Below, piece by piece: positions 56,901 to 64,000 of a stretch of 64,000 nucleotides of DNA. A program made the translations under genes and the position numbers. Under the pieces are notes generated by a model. It ran no database searches and had not been told where the DNA came from. It saw only the letters and a program-made list of their open reading frames with translations. Position 1 is the first letter of the stretch; each line of letters opens with the position of its first letter. Source of the stretch: an uncultured Clostridium sp. (GTDB taxonomy: Bacteria > Bacillota > Clostridia > TANB77 > CAG-508); assembly GCA_900554815.1 (NCBI GenBank), contig USIO01000004.1, positions 11,870-75,869 of the forward strand, read 5' to 3'.

Positions 56901-57344
56901 ATGCGTAAATTAGGAATAGATTATGGTGATGTAAGAGTTGGAATAGCTATTACAGATGAATTAGGAATAACAGCACAAGGATTAGAAACTATTACATGTA
57001 ATAGAAATGATAAAATGCTTTTAAGGCGATTAGACGAAATTTTAATGAAATACCAAATTGATACTATTGTAATAGGACTACCTTTAAACATGAATGGAGA
57101 GGAAACTGAAAGAACTCAAATTACAGAAAGATTAATTCACAAATTAAAGTGCAAATATAATAAAATCAATATTGAAACAGTTGATGAAAGATTAACAACT
57201 GTACAAGCACATAAAACAATGAATGATTTAAACATAAAAAAATCTAAAAAACGTTCTATTGTGGATTCAATAGCGGCAGTATATATATTGGAAACTTATA
57301 TAAACAATCCCCAAAATATAGAAAATAATAAAAACAAAATATAA
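56901..57344 (+). CDS. ruvX: Putative Holliday junction resolvase / pre-16S rRNA nuclease
   Basis: Also called YqgF. It has 147 aa with an RNase H-like fold: GIDYGDVRVGIA carries the first catalytic Asp, VIGLPLNMNGEETER is conserved, VDERLTT has the Glu and IVDSIAAVYILE the last Asp. It starts 8 bases after ireB. Confidence 0.95.
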   Translation: MRKLGIDYGDVRVGIAITDELGITAQGLETITCNRNDKMLLRRLDEILMKYQIDTIVIGLPLNMNGEETERTQITERLIHKLKCKYNKINIETVDERLTTVQAHKTMNDLNIKKSKKRSIVDSIAAVYILETYINNPQNIENNKNKI

Positions 57345-57460
57345 TACTAATTTTTTCTTTTATAATAAAAGGAATAGGAAATTAATAAATGGAAAATAAT
57401 ATTATAAAGATTTTAAAGTTGTAGAAATACACATTATATATAATTTGAAAGGAGAAAAAT

Positions 57461-57787
57461 ATGAGTGAAGATTTAAATAATAATTTAGAAATGGATGAGG
57501 AATTAGATAACATTATAGTTTTGAATGATGAAAATGGAAAGGAAGTTCAATTTGAATTTTTAGATTTAGTTGAACTAGATAATGAAGAATATGTAGTATT
57601 ACTACCAGTCGAAGAAGAAGGGGAAGAAGATGACGGAGAAGTAGTAATCCTAAAAGTAGAAGATACAGATTCAGAAGAAGAGGAGAGCTATGTTAGTGTA
57701 GACGACGAAGAAATACTATCAAAAGTATTTGAAATATTTAAAGAAAAATTTAAAGATGAATTTAATTTTGTAGATGAAGAACCATAA
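57461..57787 (+). CDS. yrzB: DUF1292 family acidic protein
   Basis: A 108-aa very acidic protein of the DUF1292 (YrzB) family. The core is NEEYVVLLPVEE and a C-terminal DEEILSKVFEIFKEKF. The function is unknown; the location after ruvX is conserved in Firmicutes. Confidence 0.92.
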   Translation: MSEDLNNNLEMDEELDNIIVLNDENGKEVQFEFLDLVELDNEEYVVLLPVEEEGEEDDGEVVILKVEDTDSEEEESYVSVDDEEILSKVFEIFKEKFKDEFNFVDEEP

Positions 57788-57850
57788 TTAAAGTATGGAA
57801 CATATAAATAAGTTCTATTATTGCAAATACTCATTCAAAAAAAATAATTT

Positions 57851-57925
57851 TGGTGACCCGTACGGGAATCGAACCCATGATTCAGCCTTGAGAGGGCTGC
57901 GTCTTAACCGCTTGACCAACGGGCC
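57851..57925 (-). tRNA. tRNA-Glu (CTC)
   Basis: Acceptor stem GGCCCGT with ACGGGTC (one G-U pair), anticodon arm CAGCC-CTCTCAA-GGCTG with anticodon CTC, T arm GGGTTCGATTCCC and encoded CCA. It reads GAG. Confidence 0.93.
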
Positions 57926-58017
57926 ATTTACAATTATTTATTATACATGATATATTTGGCAAAAGCAATACTTTTATGTTTTAATAATAAAAAAATAAAA
58001 ATTTATTTAAATTTCCC

Positions 58018-58067
58018 TTGACAAAAACGTTTGTTTGATATATAAAGTAAATCAAACAAACGTTTTT
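58018..58067 (+). promoter_or_regulatory. recN promoter with a perfect inverted-repeat operator
   Basis: TTGACA (58018-58023) and TATAAA (58041-58046) with a 17-base spacer. A perfect 17-base inverted repeat has arms at 58023-58039 and 58051-58067. It covers the spacer and flanks the -10 box. It is not the CGAAC-N4-GTTCG LexA box of Bacillus, but recN is commonly an SOS gene, so this may be the LexA site of this lineage. Confidence 0.75.
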
Positions 58068-58084
58068 ATAAAGGGAGAGAAAAT

Positions 58085-59708
58085 ATGATTAATACATTAC
58101 ATATTAAAAATATAGGAATTATTGATGACTTAAGCATTAATTTAAATGAAGGATTTAATGTTCTAACAGGAGAAACCGGTGCACGGCAAAACTTTAATTA
58201 TTGATTCTCTTAACATTTTAGCTGGTGCAAGATTTTCAAAAGATATTATTAGAAGAGGAGAAGAATATTCTTTTATTGAAATGTGCTTATACTTGCCAGA
58301 AAATGAATTAAGCATTGATGGAAATATTATTATTTCTAGAGAAATTCATACTAATGGAAGAAATCTATGTAAAATAAATGGAAGAATGGTTACAGTAAAT
58401 GAATTAAAAAAATTTATGGAAAACATAATAGACATACATGGGCAATACGATAATCAAACACTAATGAATGTTAATACTCATATTAATTTACTAGACGAAT
58501 ATGCTGGTGAAAAACTTAAGAACTTAAAAATTAAATATATAAACTTATTTAAAGAATATAAACAAATTCAAGAAAAGATTAAGCAAAACTATGGAGATGA
58601 AAAAGAAAAACAAAGAAAACTCGACTTACTAAAATATCAATTAACTGAAATTGAATCTGCGAAATTAAAAATAAAAGAGGATATAGAACTTGACACAAAA
58701 AGAAAAATAATGCTATCTTCAGAAAAAGTTGCAGAAAATTTAGAAATTGCTAATATAGAAATCGGAGAAAAATGTATTGATTGTTTAAACAATAGTATAA
58801 AGGCCATTGAAAAAATTGCAGACGTGGATAAAGAATATAAAAACATATTAACTAGTTTAAAGAATATGTATTATGAATTGCAAGAAACAGCAAGGCAAAT
58901 AAATGAAAATAAAGAATGTACTTTTTTTGATGAAAATGAAAGAAACGAAATAGAAGAAAGACTTGACACCATATTTTCTCTAAAACGAAAATATGGAAAC
59001 AGTATTGAAGAAATTTTAGATTATAAAGAAGATATAAAAAATGAAATAAAGCGAATTGAGAATTTGGAAGAATATATGGAAATCTTAAAAAAAGAAAAAC
59101 AACAAAAAGAAAATGATATGTATAAAATATGTACAGAAATTACACAAGAAAGAACAACATTTGCAAAAAAAATTAGTAATGAAGTAAACATACAACTAAG
59201 AGACTTAGAAATGAAAAATGTAGTTTTTGAAACCAAAATAGATTCAATAGAAAATTTTAATGAGAATGGACTAGACAATGTTGAATTTTTAATTTGCACA
59301 AATGTAGGAGATTGCTATAAGTCATTAGCTAAAATTGCATCAGGTGGAGAAATGGCAAGGATTATGCTAGCCATAAAATCAGTATTAGCAGATGTAGATA
59401 AAGTACCTATATTAGTATTTGACGAAATTGATACAGGAATTAGTGGAATTGCAGCAAAAGCAGTTGCAAATAAACTAAAAGTAATATCTAAATCACATCA
59501 AGTATTATGTGTAACCCATTTGGCAACAATTGCAGCTCAAGGAAATTATAACTACTATATTAGTAAATCTGTTTTAAAAAATCAAACTAAAACAAGTATT
59601 GACTTATTATCTGAAGAGGAAACAATACGTGAAATTGCAAGAATCGCAAGTGGTGAAATATCAGAAATAACATTAAAACATGCTGAAGAGTTAAGAAAAG
59701 CAGGATAA
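58085..59708 (+). CDS. recN: DNA repair protein RecN; needs a +1 shift at CGG
   Basis: An SMC-like ATPase acting in double-strand break repair. ATG 58085 follows AAAGGGAGA. The frame meets CGG at codon 34 (58184-58186), in the middle of Walker A. Skipping C restores LTGETGAGKTLIIDSL; without it translation stops 6 codons later. The rest is a normal RecN: HGQYDNQTLMN, a long coiled coil (about 140-400), signature ASGGEMARIMLAIK, Walker B PILVFDEIDTGISG and CVTHLATIAAQG. The joined length is 540 aa. No functional RecN can be made without the shift. Confidence 0.93.
58184..58186 (+). other. CGG +1 recoding site, recN
   Basis: Context GCA-CGG-C. Skipping C gives the invariant P-loop Gly of GETGAGKT. 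Confidence 0.88.
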
Positions 59709-59766
59709 TATGCTCATATAAAATATTTATTACATAACATTTTTGAATTTTGCTCAAATAACAATA

Positions 59767-59797
59767 ATTAACATAAAAAAACAAAATTTATGTTAAT
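59767..59797 (+). terminator. Weak hairpin between recN and lysS
   Basis: An 11-base inverted repeat (ATTAACATAAA and its complement), 58 bases after the recN stop. The T run behind it is poor. Confidence 0.4.
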
Positions 59798-59801
59798 ATT
59801 G

Positions 59802-59830
59802 TTTACAAAATTATCTATCTAATATATAAT
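59802..59830 (+). promoter_or_regulatory. Promoter of lysS
   Basis: TTTACA and TATAAT with a 17-base spacer. No T-box leader is present in the short untranslated region. Confidence 0.7.
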
Positions 59831-59867
59831 ATTATTTATTAAATATAAGATATTGGAGGAATTGAAA

Positions 59868-61370
59868 ATGAGTGAAAATGAAGGAACGACCATAGAGCAA
59901 CAAGAACTAGACATGAATCATCTAATAAAAATTAGAAAAGAAAAATTGGAAGAACTAAGAGAAAAAAATAAGGATCCATTTGAAAACACAAAATATAAAA
60001 GAACTCATATGAGTAAAGATATAAAAGATAATTATGTAAAACTAGAAGGGGAAACTGTCAAAATTGCAGGTCGTATTATGGCTAAAAGAATTATGGGCAA
60101 AGCATCTTTTTGCCATATTCAAGATATGCAAGGGCAAATTCAGAGCTATGTTAGCACAAACGATTTAGGAGAAGAAAACTATAAAGAATTTAAAAGCTAT
60201 GACATAGGAGACATTATTGGAATTGAAGGATTTGTGTTTAAAACAAGAACAGAAGAAATTTCTATTCACGCAAAGCAAGTAACTTTGCTTTCTAAATCGT
60301 TGAAGCCACTTCCAGAAAAATTTCATGGTTTAAAAGATACAGACTTACGTTATCGCCAAAGATACACAGACTTAATTATGAATCCAGAAGTAAAAGAAAG
60401 CTTTATTTTAAGAAGTAAAATTATTAGTGAAATTAGAAATATATTAGATGAGAAAAACTATCTAGAAGTAGAAACACCTATTCTAAATACAATATCTGGA
60501 GGAGCAACTGCAAGACCATTTATTACACATCATAATACACTAGACATTGACATGTATTTAAGAATTGCTCTTGAATTAAACTTAAAAAGACTTATTGTAG
60601 GTGGTTTTGATAAAGTATATGAATTAGGTAGAGTATTTAGAAATGAAGGTATGGACATTAGACATAATCCAGAATTTACAATGTTGGAACTTTATGCAGC
60701 ATATCAAGACTATCACGACATGATGAACATCACAGAAGAAATTTTTTCAAAAACAGCTCAAAGAGTTCTAGGAACTACAAAAATAGAATATCAAGGACAA
60801 AAAATTGATTTAACTCCTTCGTGGAAAAGAATTTCAATGATTGATTCAATTAAAGAAGTAACAGGAATTAATTTTAATGCTATTAATTCTGATAAAGATG
60901 CAGTAACATTAGCAAAGAATAAAAATATAGAAGTATCAGAAACAAAGCAAACAAGAGGAGATGTAATTAGCTTGTTCTTTGATGAATATGTTGAAAAAAC
61001 ATTAATACAACCAACATTTATTTATGACTATCCTGTAGAAATATCACCTCTTGCTAAGAGGAAAAAAGAAGACAATCGTTTGACTGAACGTTTTGAAGTA
61101 TTTATTGGCGGAAGGGAATATGGAAATGCATTCTCTGAACTTAATGATCCAATTGATCAATATGAAAGATTTAAAAAACAAGTAGAAGCTAGAGAAAAAG
61201 GAGACGAAGAAGCTGGCATGATGGACGAAGATTATATTAATGCACTAGAAATTGGATTACCACCAACTGGAGGACTAGGAATAGGAATTGATCGCCTTGT
61301 TATGTTATTAACAGATTCTGCTTCTATTCGAGATGTACTATTATTTCCAACAATGAAACCTTTGAGCTAG
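59868..61370 (+). CDS. lysS: Lysyl-tRNA synthetase, class II
   Basis: A 500-aa enzyme charging tRNA-Lys. An N-terminal OB-fold anticodon-binding domain is followed by the class II core: motif 1 ILDEKNYLEVETPILN, motif 2 RVFRNEGMDIRHNPEFTMLE and motif 3 GLGIGIDRLVMLL. The start is ATG 59868 after TTGGAGGA; the in-frame TTG upstream is part of that site. Length is normal and no lesions were seen. Confidence 0.97.
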   Translation: MSENEGTTIEQQELDMNHLIKIRKEKLEELREKNKDPFENTKYKRTHMSKDIKDNYVKLEGETVKIAGRIMAKRIMGKASFCHIQDMQGQIQSYVSTNDLGEENYKEFKSYDIGDIIGIEGFVFKTRTEEISIHAKQVTLLSKSLKPLPEKFHGLKDTDLRYRQRYTDLIMNPEVKESFILRSKIISEIRNILDEKNYLEVETPILNTISGGATARPFITHHNTLDIDMYLRIALELNLKRLIVGGFDKVYELGRVFRNEGMDIRHNPEFTMLELYAAYQDYHDMMNITEEIFSKTAQRVLGTTKIEYQGQKIDLTPSWKRISMIDSIKEVTGINFNAINSDKDAVTLAKNKNIEVSETKQTRGDVISLFFDEYVEKTLIQPTFIYDYPVEISPLAKRKKEDNRLTERFEVFIGGREYGNAFSELNDPIDQYERFKKQVEAREKGDEEAGMMDEDYINALEIGLPPTGGLGIGIDRLVMLLTDSASIRDVLLFPTMKPLS

Positions 61371-61433
61371 AACATTAGCAAATTAAAAATAAATCTTAAT
61401 AAATACTAAATCTTCTAAATATAAAAGAAATCA

Positions 61434-61469
61434 ATTCCGAAAACTTAAAAAATATTTACATTTTCGGAA
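61434..61469. repeat. Inverted repeat, possible operator or hairpin
   Basis: ATTCCGAAAA and its exact complement, separated by 16 bases. The right arm lies between the -35 and -10 boxes of the next promoter. There is no T run, so it is not a clear terminator of lysS. Confidence 0.5.
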
Positions 61470-61482
61470 TATAATGATATAC
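61454..61482 (+). promoter_or_regulatory. Promoter of a tiny peptide gene
   Basis: TTTACA and TATACT with a 17-base spacer. The predicted start of transcription is only a few bases before the peptide's GTG. Confidence 0.6.
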
Positions 61483-61492
61483 TAATTTTTGA

Positions 61493-61567
61493 GGTGAATA
61501 AAAAAATAGTAGTTTTAATTGTTGCAATAATAATACTTGCAATTTTAGGAGTAGTAGCTTATGTTTA
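61493..61567 (+). CDS. Putative 24-residue hydrophobic peptide
   Basis: The open frame GTG to TAA codes a single membrane helix with a short basic tip (MNKKIVVLIVAII and onward, ending AYV). It has its own promoter just upstream and a clean terminator 6 bases after its stop, so it is a transcript of about 115 bases. The start codon is uncertain because the GAGG site overlaps the GTG. It resembles type I toxin peptides in size and layout; no antisense RNA was identified. Confidence 0.5.
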
Positions 61568-61572
61568 AATAT

Positions 61573-61606
61573 TAAAGAATAGAAATGCTAATTTCTATTC
61601 TTTTTA
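61573..61606 (+). terminator. Terminator of the tiny peptide gene
   Basis: A perfect 12-base stem, AAAGAATAGAAA with TTTCTATTCTTT, followed by T. Confidence 0.85.
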
Positions 61607-61687
61607 AAATTTATAAAAAAACTGTAACCTTTTTTAAAAAAATGTTACTATATATATAGTTAAAATAAAAGGAGATTTAAGTTCAAA

Positions 61688-62239
61688 TTGAAAGAAGAAA
61701 TTTTAAGAGATTATTTATTAAATGGTAAAATAGATATAGATAAACTATTAGACAACTTCTACGGATATGTCTATATAATTGTAAGAAATGGAATTAGTGT
61801 GTACTTAACAGATGAAGATATTGAAGAAATAATATCAGACGTATTTATTGCACTATGGAGGAATAGCAAAATTCTTTCGAACACAACAGATATAAAAAGC
61901 TATCTAACAGGAACTGCTAAAAACATTATAAAAAATAGATATAGAAAAAATGAAATAAATTTTTCTATATCTGAATTTGAAGAAAAAATTATAGATAAGA
62001 GTAATCTTGAAAAACAAGCAGAAGAAAATGAGCAAAACATAATAATAAAAAAATTACTAAAAACGCTAAAAAGAGAAGAATATACTGCATTTATTATGTT
62101 TTACTATGAAAACAGAACAACAAAAGAAATTGCAGAAAAATTAAATTGCTCTGTAGGAAATGTAAAAGTAATTTTGCATAGAGTTAGGAAAAAAATAAGA
62201 AAAAATTTAGAAGACGGAGGCTATGTCTATGGAAAATAA
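61688..62239 (+). CDS. ECF-type RNA polymerase sigma factor
   Basis: A 183-aa sigma-70 family factor from TTG 61688 after AAAGGAGA. Region 2 has DEDIEEIISDVFIALWRNS, and region 4 has FYYENRTTKEIAEKLNCSVGNVKVILHRVRKK. It overlaps the membrane protein gene that follows, the usual sigma/anti-sigma layout. Confidence 0.92.
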   Translation: MKEEILRDYLLNGKIDIDKLLDNFYGYVYIIVRNGISVYLTDEDIEEIISDVFIALWRNSKILSNTTDIKSYLTGTAKNIIKNRYRKNEINFSISEFEEKIIDKSNLEKQAEENEQNIIIKKLLKTLKREEYTAFIMFYYENRTTKEIAEKLNCSVGNVKVILHRVRKKIRKNLEDGGYVYGK

Positions 62240-62987
62240 TAAGCTAAAAGAGAAAATAAGGGAAAACATAAAAGAAGAAATAGCTATTTCAAACATTATA
62301 AAAGAGCAAAATATAAACAATAAGAAACATAACAAGGTTATATTTGGATTATTTTCAGCTTGTGCTCTGGTTATATTGTGTATATTTATTAGCAAAAACA
62401 CTAACTTATTAAATACAAATAGTATTGAATTTGCTGAAAATGATAATATAATAGAAAGTAATAATGCTAATATACCCAAAGATAATATTGTATTCAATGA
62501 TATGAATAAATTAGATATCCAAATGGCCTCTATAGATGGAAAATTTCAAGAAAAGAACATAATTCACCAATTTGAATTTCTAAATAATATTTATATACCT
62601 GAATATATGAGTTTAATTAGGCAAGGTGAATTATATGTTAAAGAAAATAGTACAAGCAAAGATTATGCAAGTGAAGATTATACAAAGTTAAGACAATATT
62701 GCTTATGGTATTCAGCTTCTGGTAATGAAAATCCTGCACATATAGAAATTATTTTTACAAAAGAGGAGACAATATTAGATGATTGTATTAATCCAGATGT
62801 AGACTATATACCTAGTTCAATAATTAGTGGAAAAGAAATAACATTATTTAAATCAGAGTATTTGCCAGACAAAAGCAAAATAGCAGGAGCTGCTTTCTTT
62901 GAAGTTGACGGCTATAAAATTTCTATTGAAACAACTAAAATTAGTGAAAATGAATTTATAAATTTAATAAAATCAATGATATTTTAA
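62229..62987 (+). CDS. Putative anti-sigma factor, membrane-anchored, DUF4367-like
   Basis: A 252-aa protein from ATG 62229 (GGAGG at 62216-62220; an ATG two codons earlier is too close). A cytoplasmic helical N-terminus of about 40 residues that would bind the sigma factor is followed by one membrane helix (about 40-57) and an extracytoplasmic domain whose end, FFEVDGYKISIETT, resembles DUF4367. It overlaps the sigma factor gene, so the two are translationally coupled. Confidence 0.75.
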   Translation: MENNKLKEKIRENIKEEIAISNIIKEQNINNKKHNKVIFGLFSACALVILCIFISKNTNLLNTNSIEFAENDNIIESNNANIPKDNIVFNDMNKLDIQMASIDGKFQEKNIIHQFEFLNNIYIPEYMSLIRQGELYVKENSTSKDYASEDYTKLRQYCLWYSASGNENPAHIEIIFTKEETILDDCINPDVDYIPSSIISGKEITLFKSEYLPDKSKIAGAAFFEVDGYKISIETTKISENEFINLIKSMIF

Positions 62988-63112
62988 TTTATTTATATTG
63001 GCTTTTCAATACAAAGAATTGCAAAACTATATGACATTATAAATTGGTTAGCAAAATAGTAATATGTTTTTATTTTTAAATTATAAAATGAAAGGTTAAA
63101 TTGGTGGTAAAA

Positions 63113-63685
63113 ATGAACAAAAACCAGAAAATAATTATTGGAATTTTAGTTGCATTTATTATAGTTGTGGGTATAGTTGTTGTATACAAAGTAATTGAAA
63201 ATAGTGTTACAAGAAGGGCAGACTTTAATTATACGGTTGAAAATGTTAGCCATGGTCCTGTTGAAACAATAGACAATCAGAAAAATGGAAAAAAATATTA
63301 TAAAGAAATAGATAATATTAAATTAGAATTAAATATTCCAAATGGCTGGAACTACGAAGAAATTCCAAAAGACGAAGAAAATAATTTTTATAAATATGCT
63401 CTAAAGTTGTATAAAAATAGTGAAAATCAATATGCAATGTTATATTTTTACAACGAACCATTTGGAGTTTGTGGTACAGGTAGAACATCAAAAAATATTA
63501 TTTTAAATAATGGGGTAGAAGCTACTATAGGATATTATGATGGAAATAAGAATTGGTCTGACATATCATTTTATAACATCAATATAAATGTAGCAGTTAT
63601 AAATTATGGATTAATTAATGAAGATGCAGATGAAATAATTGAATTTATAAAAACAATAAATATTACTGAAAATAAAGATATATAG
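63113..63685 (+). CDS. Hypothetical membrane-anchored protein
   Basis: A 190-aa protein from ATG 63113. An N-terminal helix (about 5-28, IIIGILVAFIIVVGIVVVYK) is followed by an extracytoplasmic domain that includes IKLELNIPNGWNYEEIPKD, like the start of PsbP/DUF-type stress domains, and two Cys-free beta stretches. Possibly a target of the sigma factor upstream, from position only. The family is unrecognised. Confidence 0.65.
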   Translation: MNKNQKIIIGILVAFIIVVGIVVVYKVIENSVTRRADFNYTVENVSHGPVETIDNQKNGKKYYKEIDNIKLELNIPNGWNYEEIPKDEENNFYKYALKLYKNSENQYAMLYFYNEPFGVCGTGRTSKNIILNNGVEATIGYYDGNKNWSDISFYNININVAVINYGLINEDADEIIEFIKTINITENKDI

Positions 63686-64000
63686 AAGAACTTTTGAAAT
63701 TTATCAAGATTATACATAACATCATTTCCATCATCACTTGATAAATTGAATTTAATATTAGGATATTTTATTTGCAATTTTATAATTAAAATACGTTTAT
63801 ATCGATTTAAGTTACAACTAAATGCATTAATTATAAATTACTTTAAAATGAAGATTTTTACCTAAAATTTACTAAATTATAATATTGTAAAAATTGCCTA
63901 AAAAGTGCCAAAAAAGCGACGCACGAGAATCGATTTTAAGCCGTGTTTATTTTTTAGACATATAGTTTGTTGTCTGTTAAAATAGCTAAAATAGAGAAAT
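63686..64000. other. Intergenic end of the window
   Basis: These 315 bases hold no supported gene. A minus-strand stretch of about 50 codons around 63690-63840 is open but has no start or binding site, so I do not call it. Confidence 0.6.

Noticed and set aside
58023..58067. The recN inverted repeat as a CRISPR repeat or terminator
   Set aside because: There is a single pair only, no array and no T run, and it overlaps a promoter.
5406..58186. All CGG breaks explained as random sequencing or assembly errors
   Set aside because: Random indels would vary in base, in phase and in length. All nine are an extra C exactly before a Gly GGN codon, and none was seen in other phases of GG. A motif-specific systematic error is still possible, so the read check is listed under findings.
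5406..58186. CGG reassigned to another amino acid, as known in some bacteria
   Set aside because: Reassignment would not change the frame. Here the downstream frame changes at every site and the family alignments leave no room for an extra residue.
58179..58190. recN starting at an ATG-like codon in the second frame (around 58179)
   Set aside because: It would remove the N-terminal P-loop and has no ribosome binding site. The true start at 58085 has a site and matches the family N-terminus.
63686..63850. Minus-strand coding stretch at the window end
   Set aside because: About 50 open codons but no start, no binding site and no recognisable motif.
1..64000. CRISPR arrays, rRNA genes or complete insertion sequences
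   Set aside because: I looked for regularly spaced repeats, rRNA signatures and transposase motifs and saw none.

Overview
The window is a 64 kb piece of a very AT-rich, low-GC, spore-forming Firmicute, most likely an anaerobic gut Clostridia lineage with a compact genome. The evidence is the set of AGGAGG-type ribosome binding sites, TTG and GTG starts, the cotJ spore-coat operon, a dipicolinate synthase subunit (dpaB), Pta/AckA acetate fermentation, an ireB-ruvX-yrzB cluster and large serine recombinases. I cannot name a species.

The most unusual feature is translational. Seven genes are each broken by one or two apparent +1 frameshifts, nine sites in all: asnB (two sites), der, a lipoprotein gene, an RsiV-like membrane protein gene, a peptidoglycan glycosyltransferase gene (two sites), a GAF/GGDEF gene and recN. 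Every break lies at an in-frame CGG codon. In every case skipping the C and reading the next triplet, GGN, as Gly restores the expected protein with no residue gained or lost. I scanned all other genes on both strands by eye and found no CGG used as an ordinary sense codon, although out-of-frame CGG triplets are common and CGA, CGT and CGC are used for Arg. This suggests that CGG is not an Arg codon here but a +1 shift or quadruplet signal (CGGN read as Gly). A motif-specific assembly error is the main alternative.

A second unusual system is the spore-coat gene cotJC. It is split into three segments (37895-37594, 32513-32391 and 24170-23988, minus strand) by two serine-recombinase elements of about 8.2 kb (A) and 5.1 kb (B). 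Removing both at their short direct repeats gives a single 588-nt, 195-codon open frame. The arrangement resembles the sigK-skin type of developmentally excised element, but doubled in one gene. Element A carries two recombinases, a small protein that may control recombination direction, a glycosyltransferase and a five-gene operon (ParB-like protein, YhhQ/VUT transporter, nucleoside deoxyribosyltransferase, P-loop kinase, PHP phosphoesterase). Element B carries a zeta-type toxin module, another PHP phosphoesterase, a small protein, a recombinase split at an A-AAA-AAG slippery site, and a ParE-type toxin-antitoxin pair.

Layout: 1-6.4 kb holds a membrane protein tail, polA, galE and asnB. 6.4-14.2 kb holds rpmF, der-plsY-gpsA, small genes, rnpB, a pseudouridine synthase and tRNA-Leu. 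14.3-23.8 kb holds pta with two ackA genes, dpaB, a GtrII-like protein, a Xer recombinase and a sigma-factor/membrane-protein fusion. 24-38.5 kb holds the interrupted cotJABC operon with its two elements. 38.6-50.3 kb holds tmcAL, rnhA, the glycosyltransferase, ruvB, queH, an exopolysaccharide O-acetylation pair, decayed genes, a YbaK-type deacylase and a DUF362 protein. 50.4-64 kb holds a cell-wall hydrolase, a CpaE-like cluster, ireB-ruvX-yrzB, tRNA-Glu, recN, lysS, a tiny hydrophobic peptide gene and an ECF sigma/anti-sigma pair.
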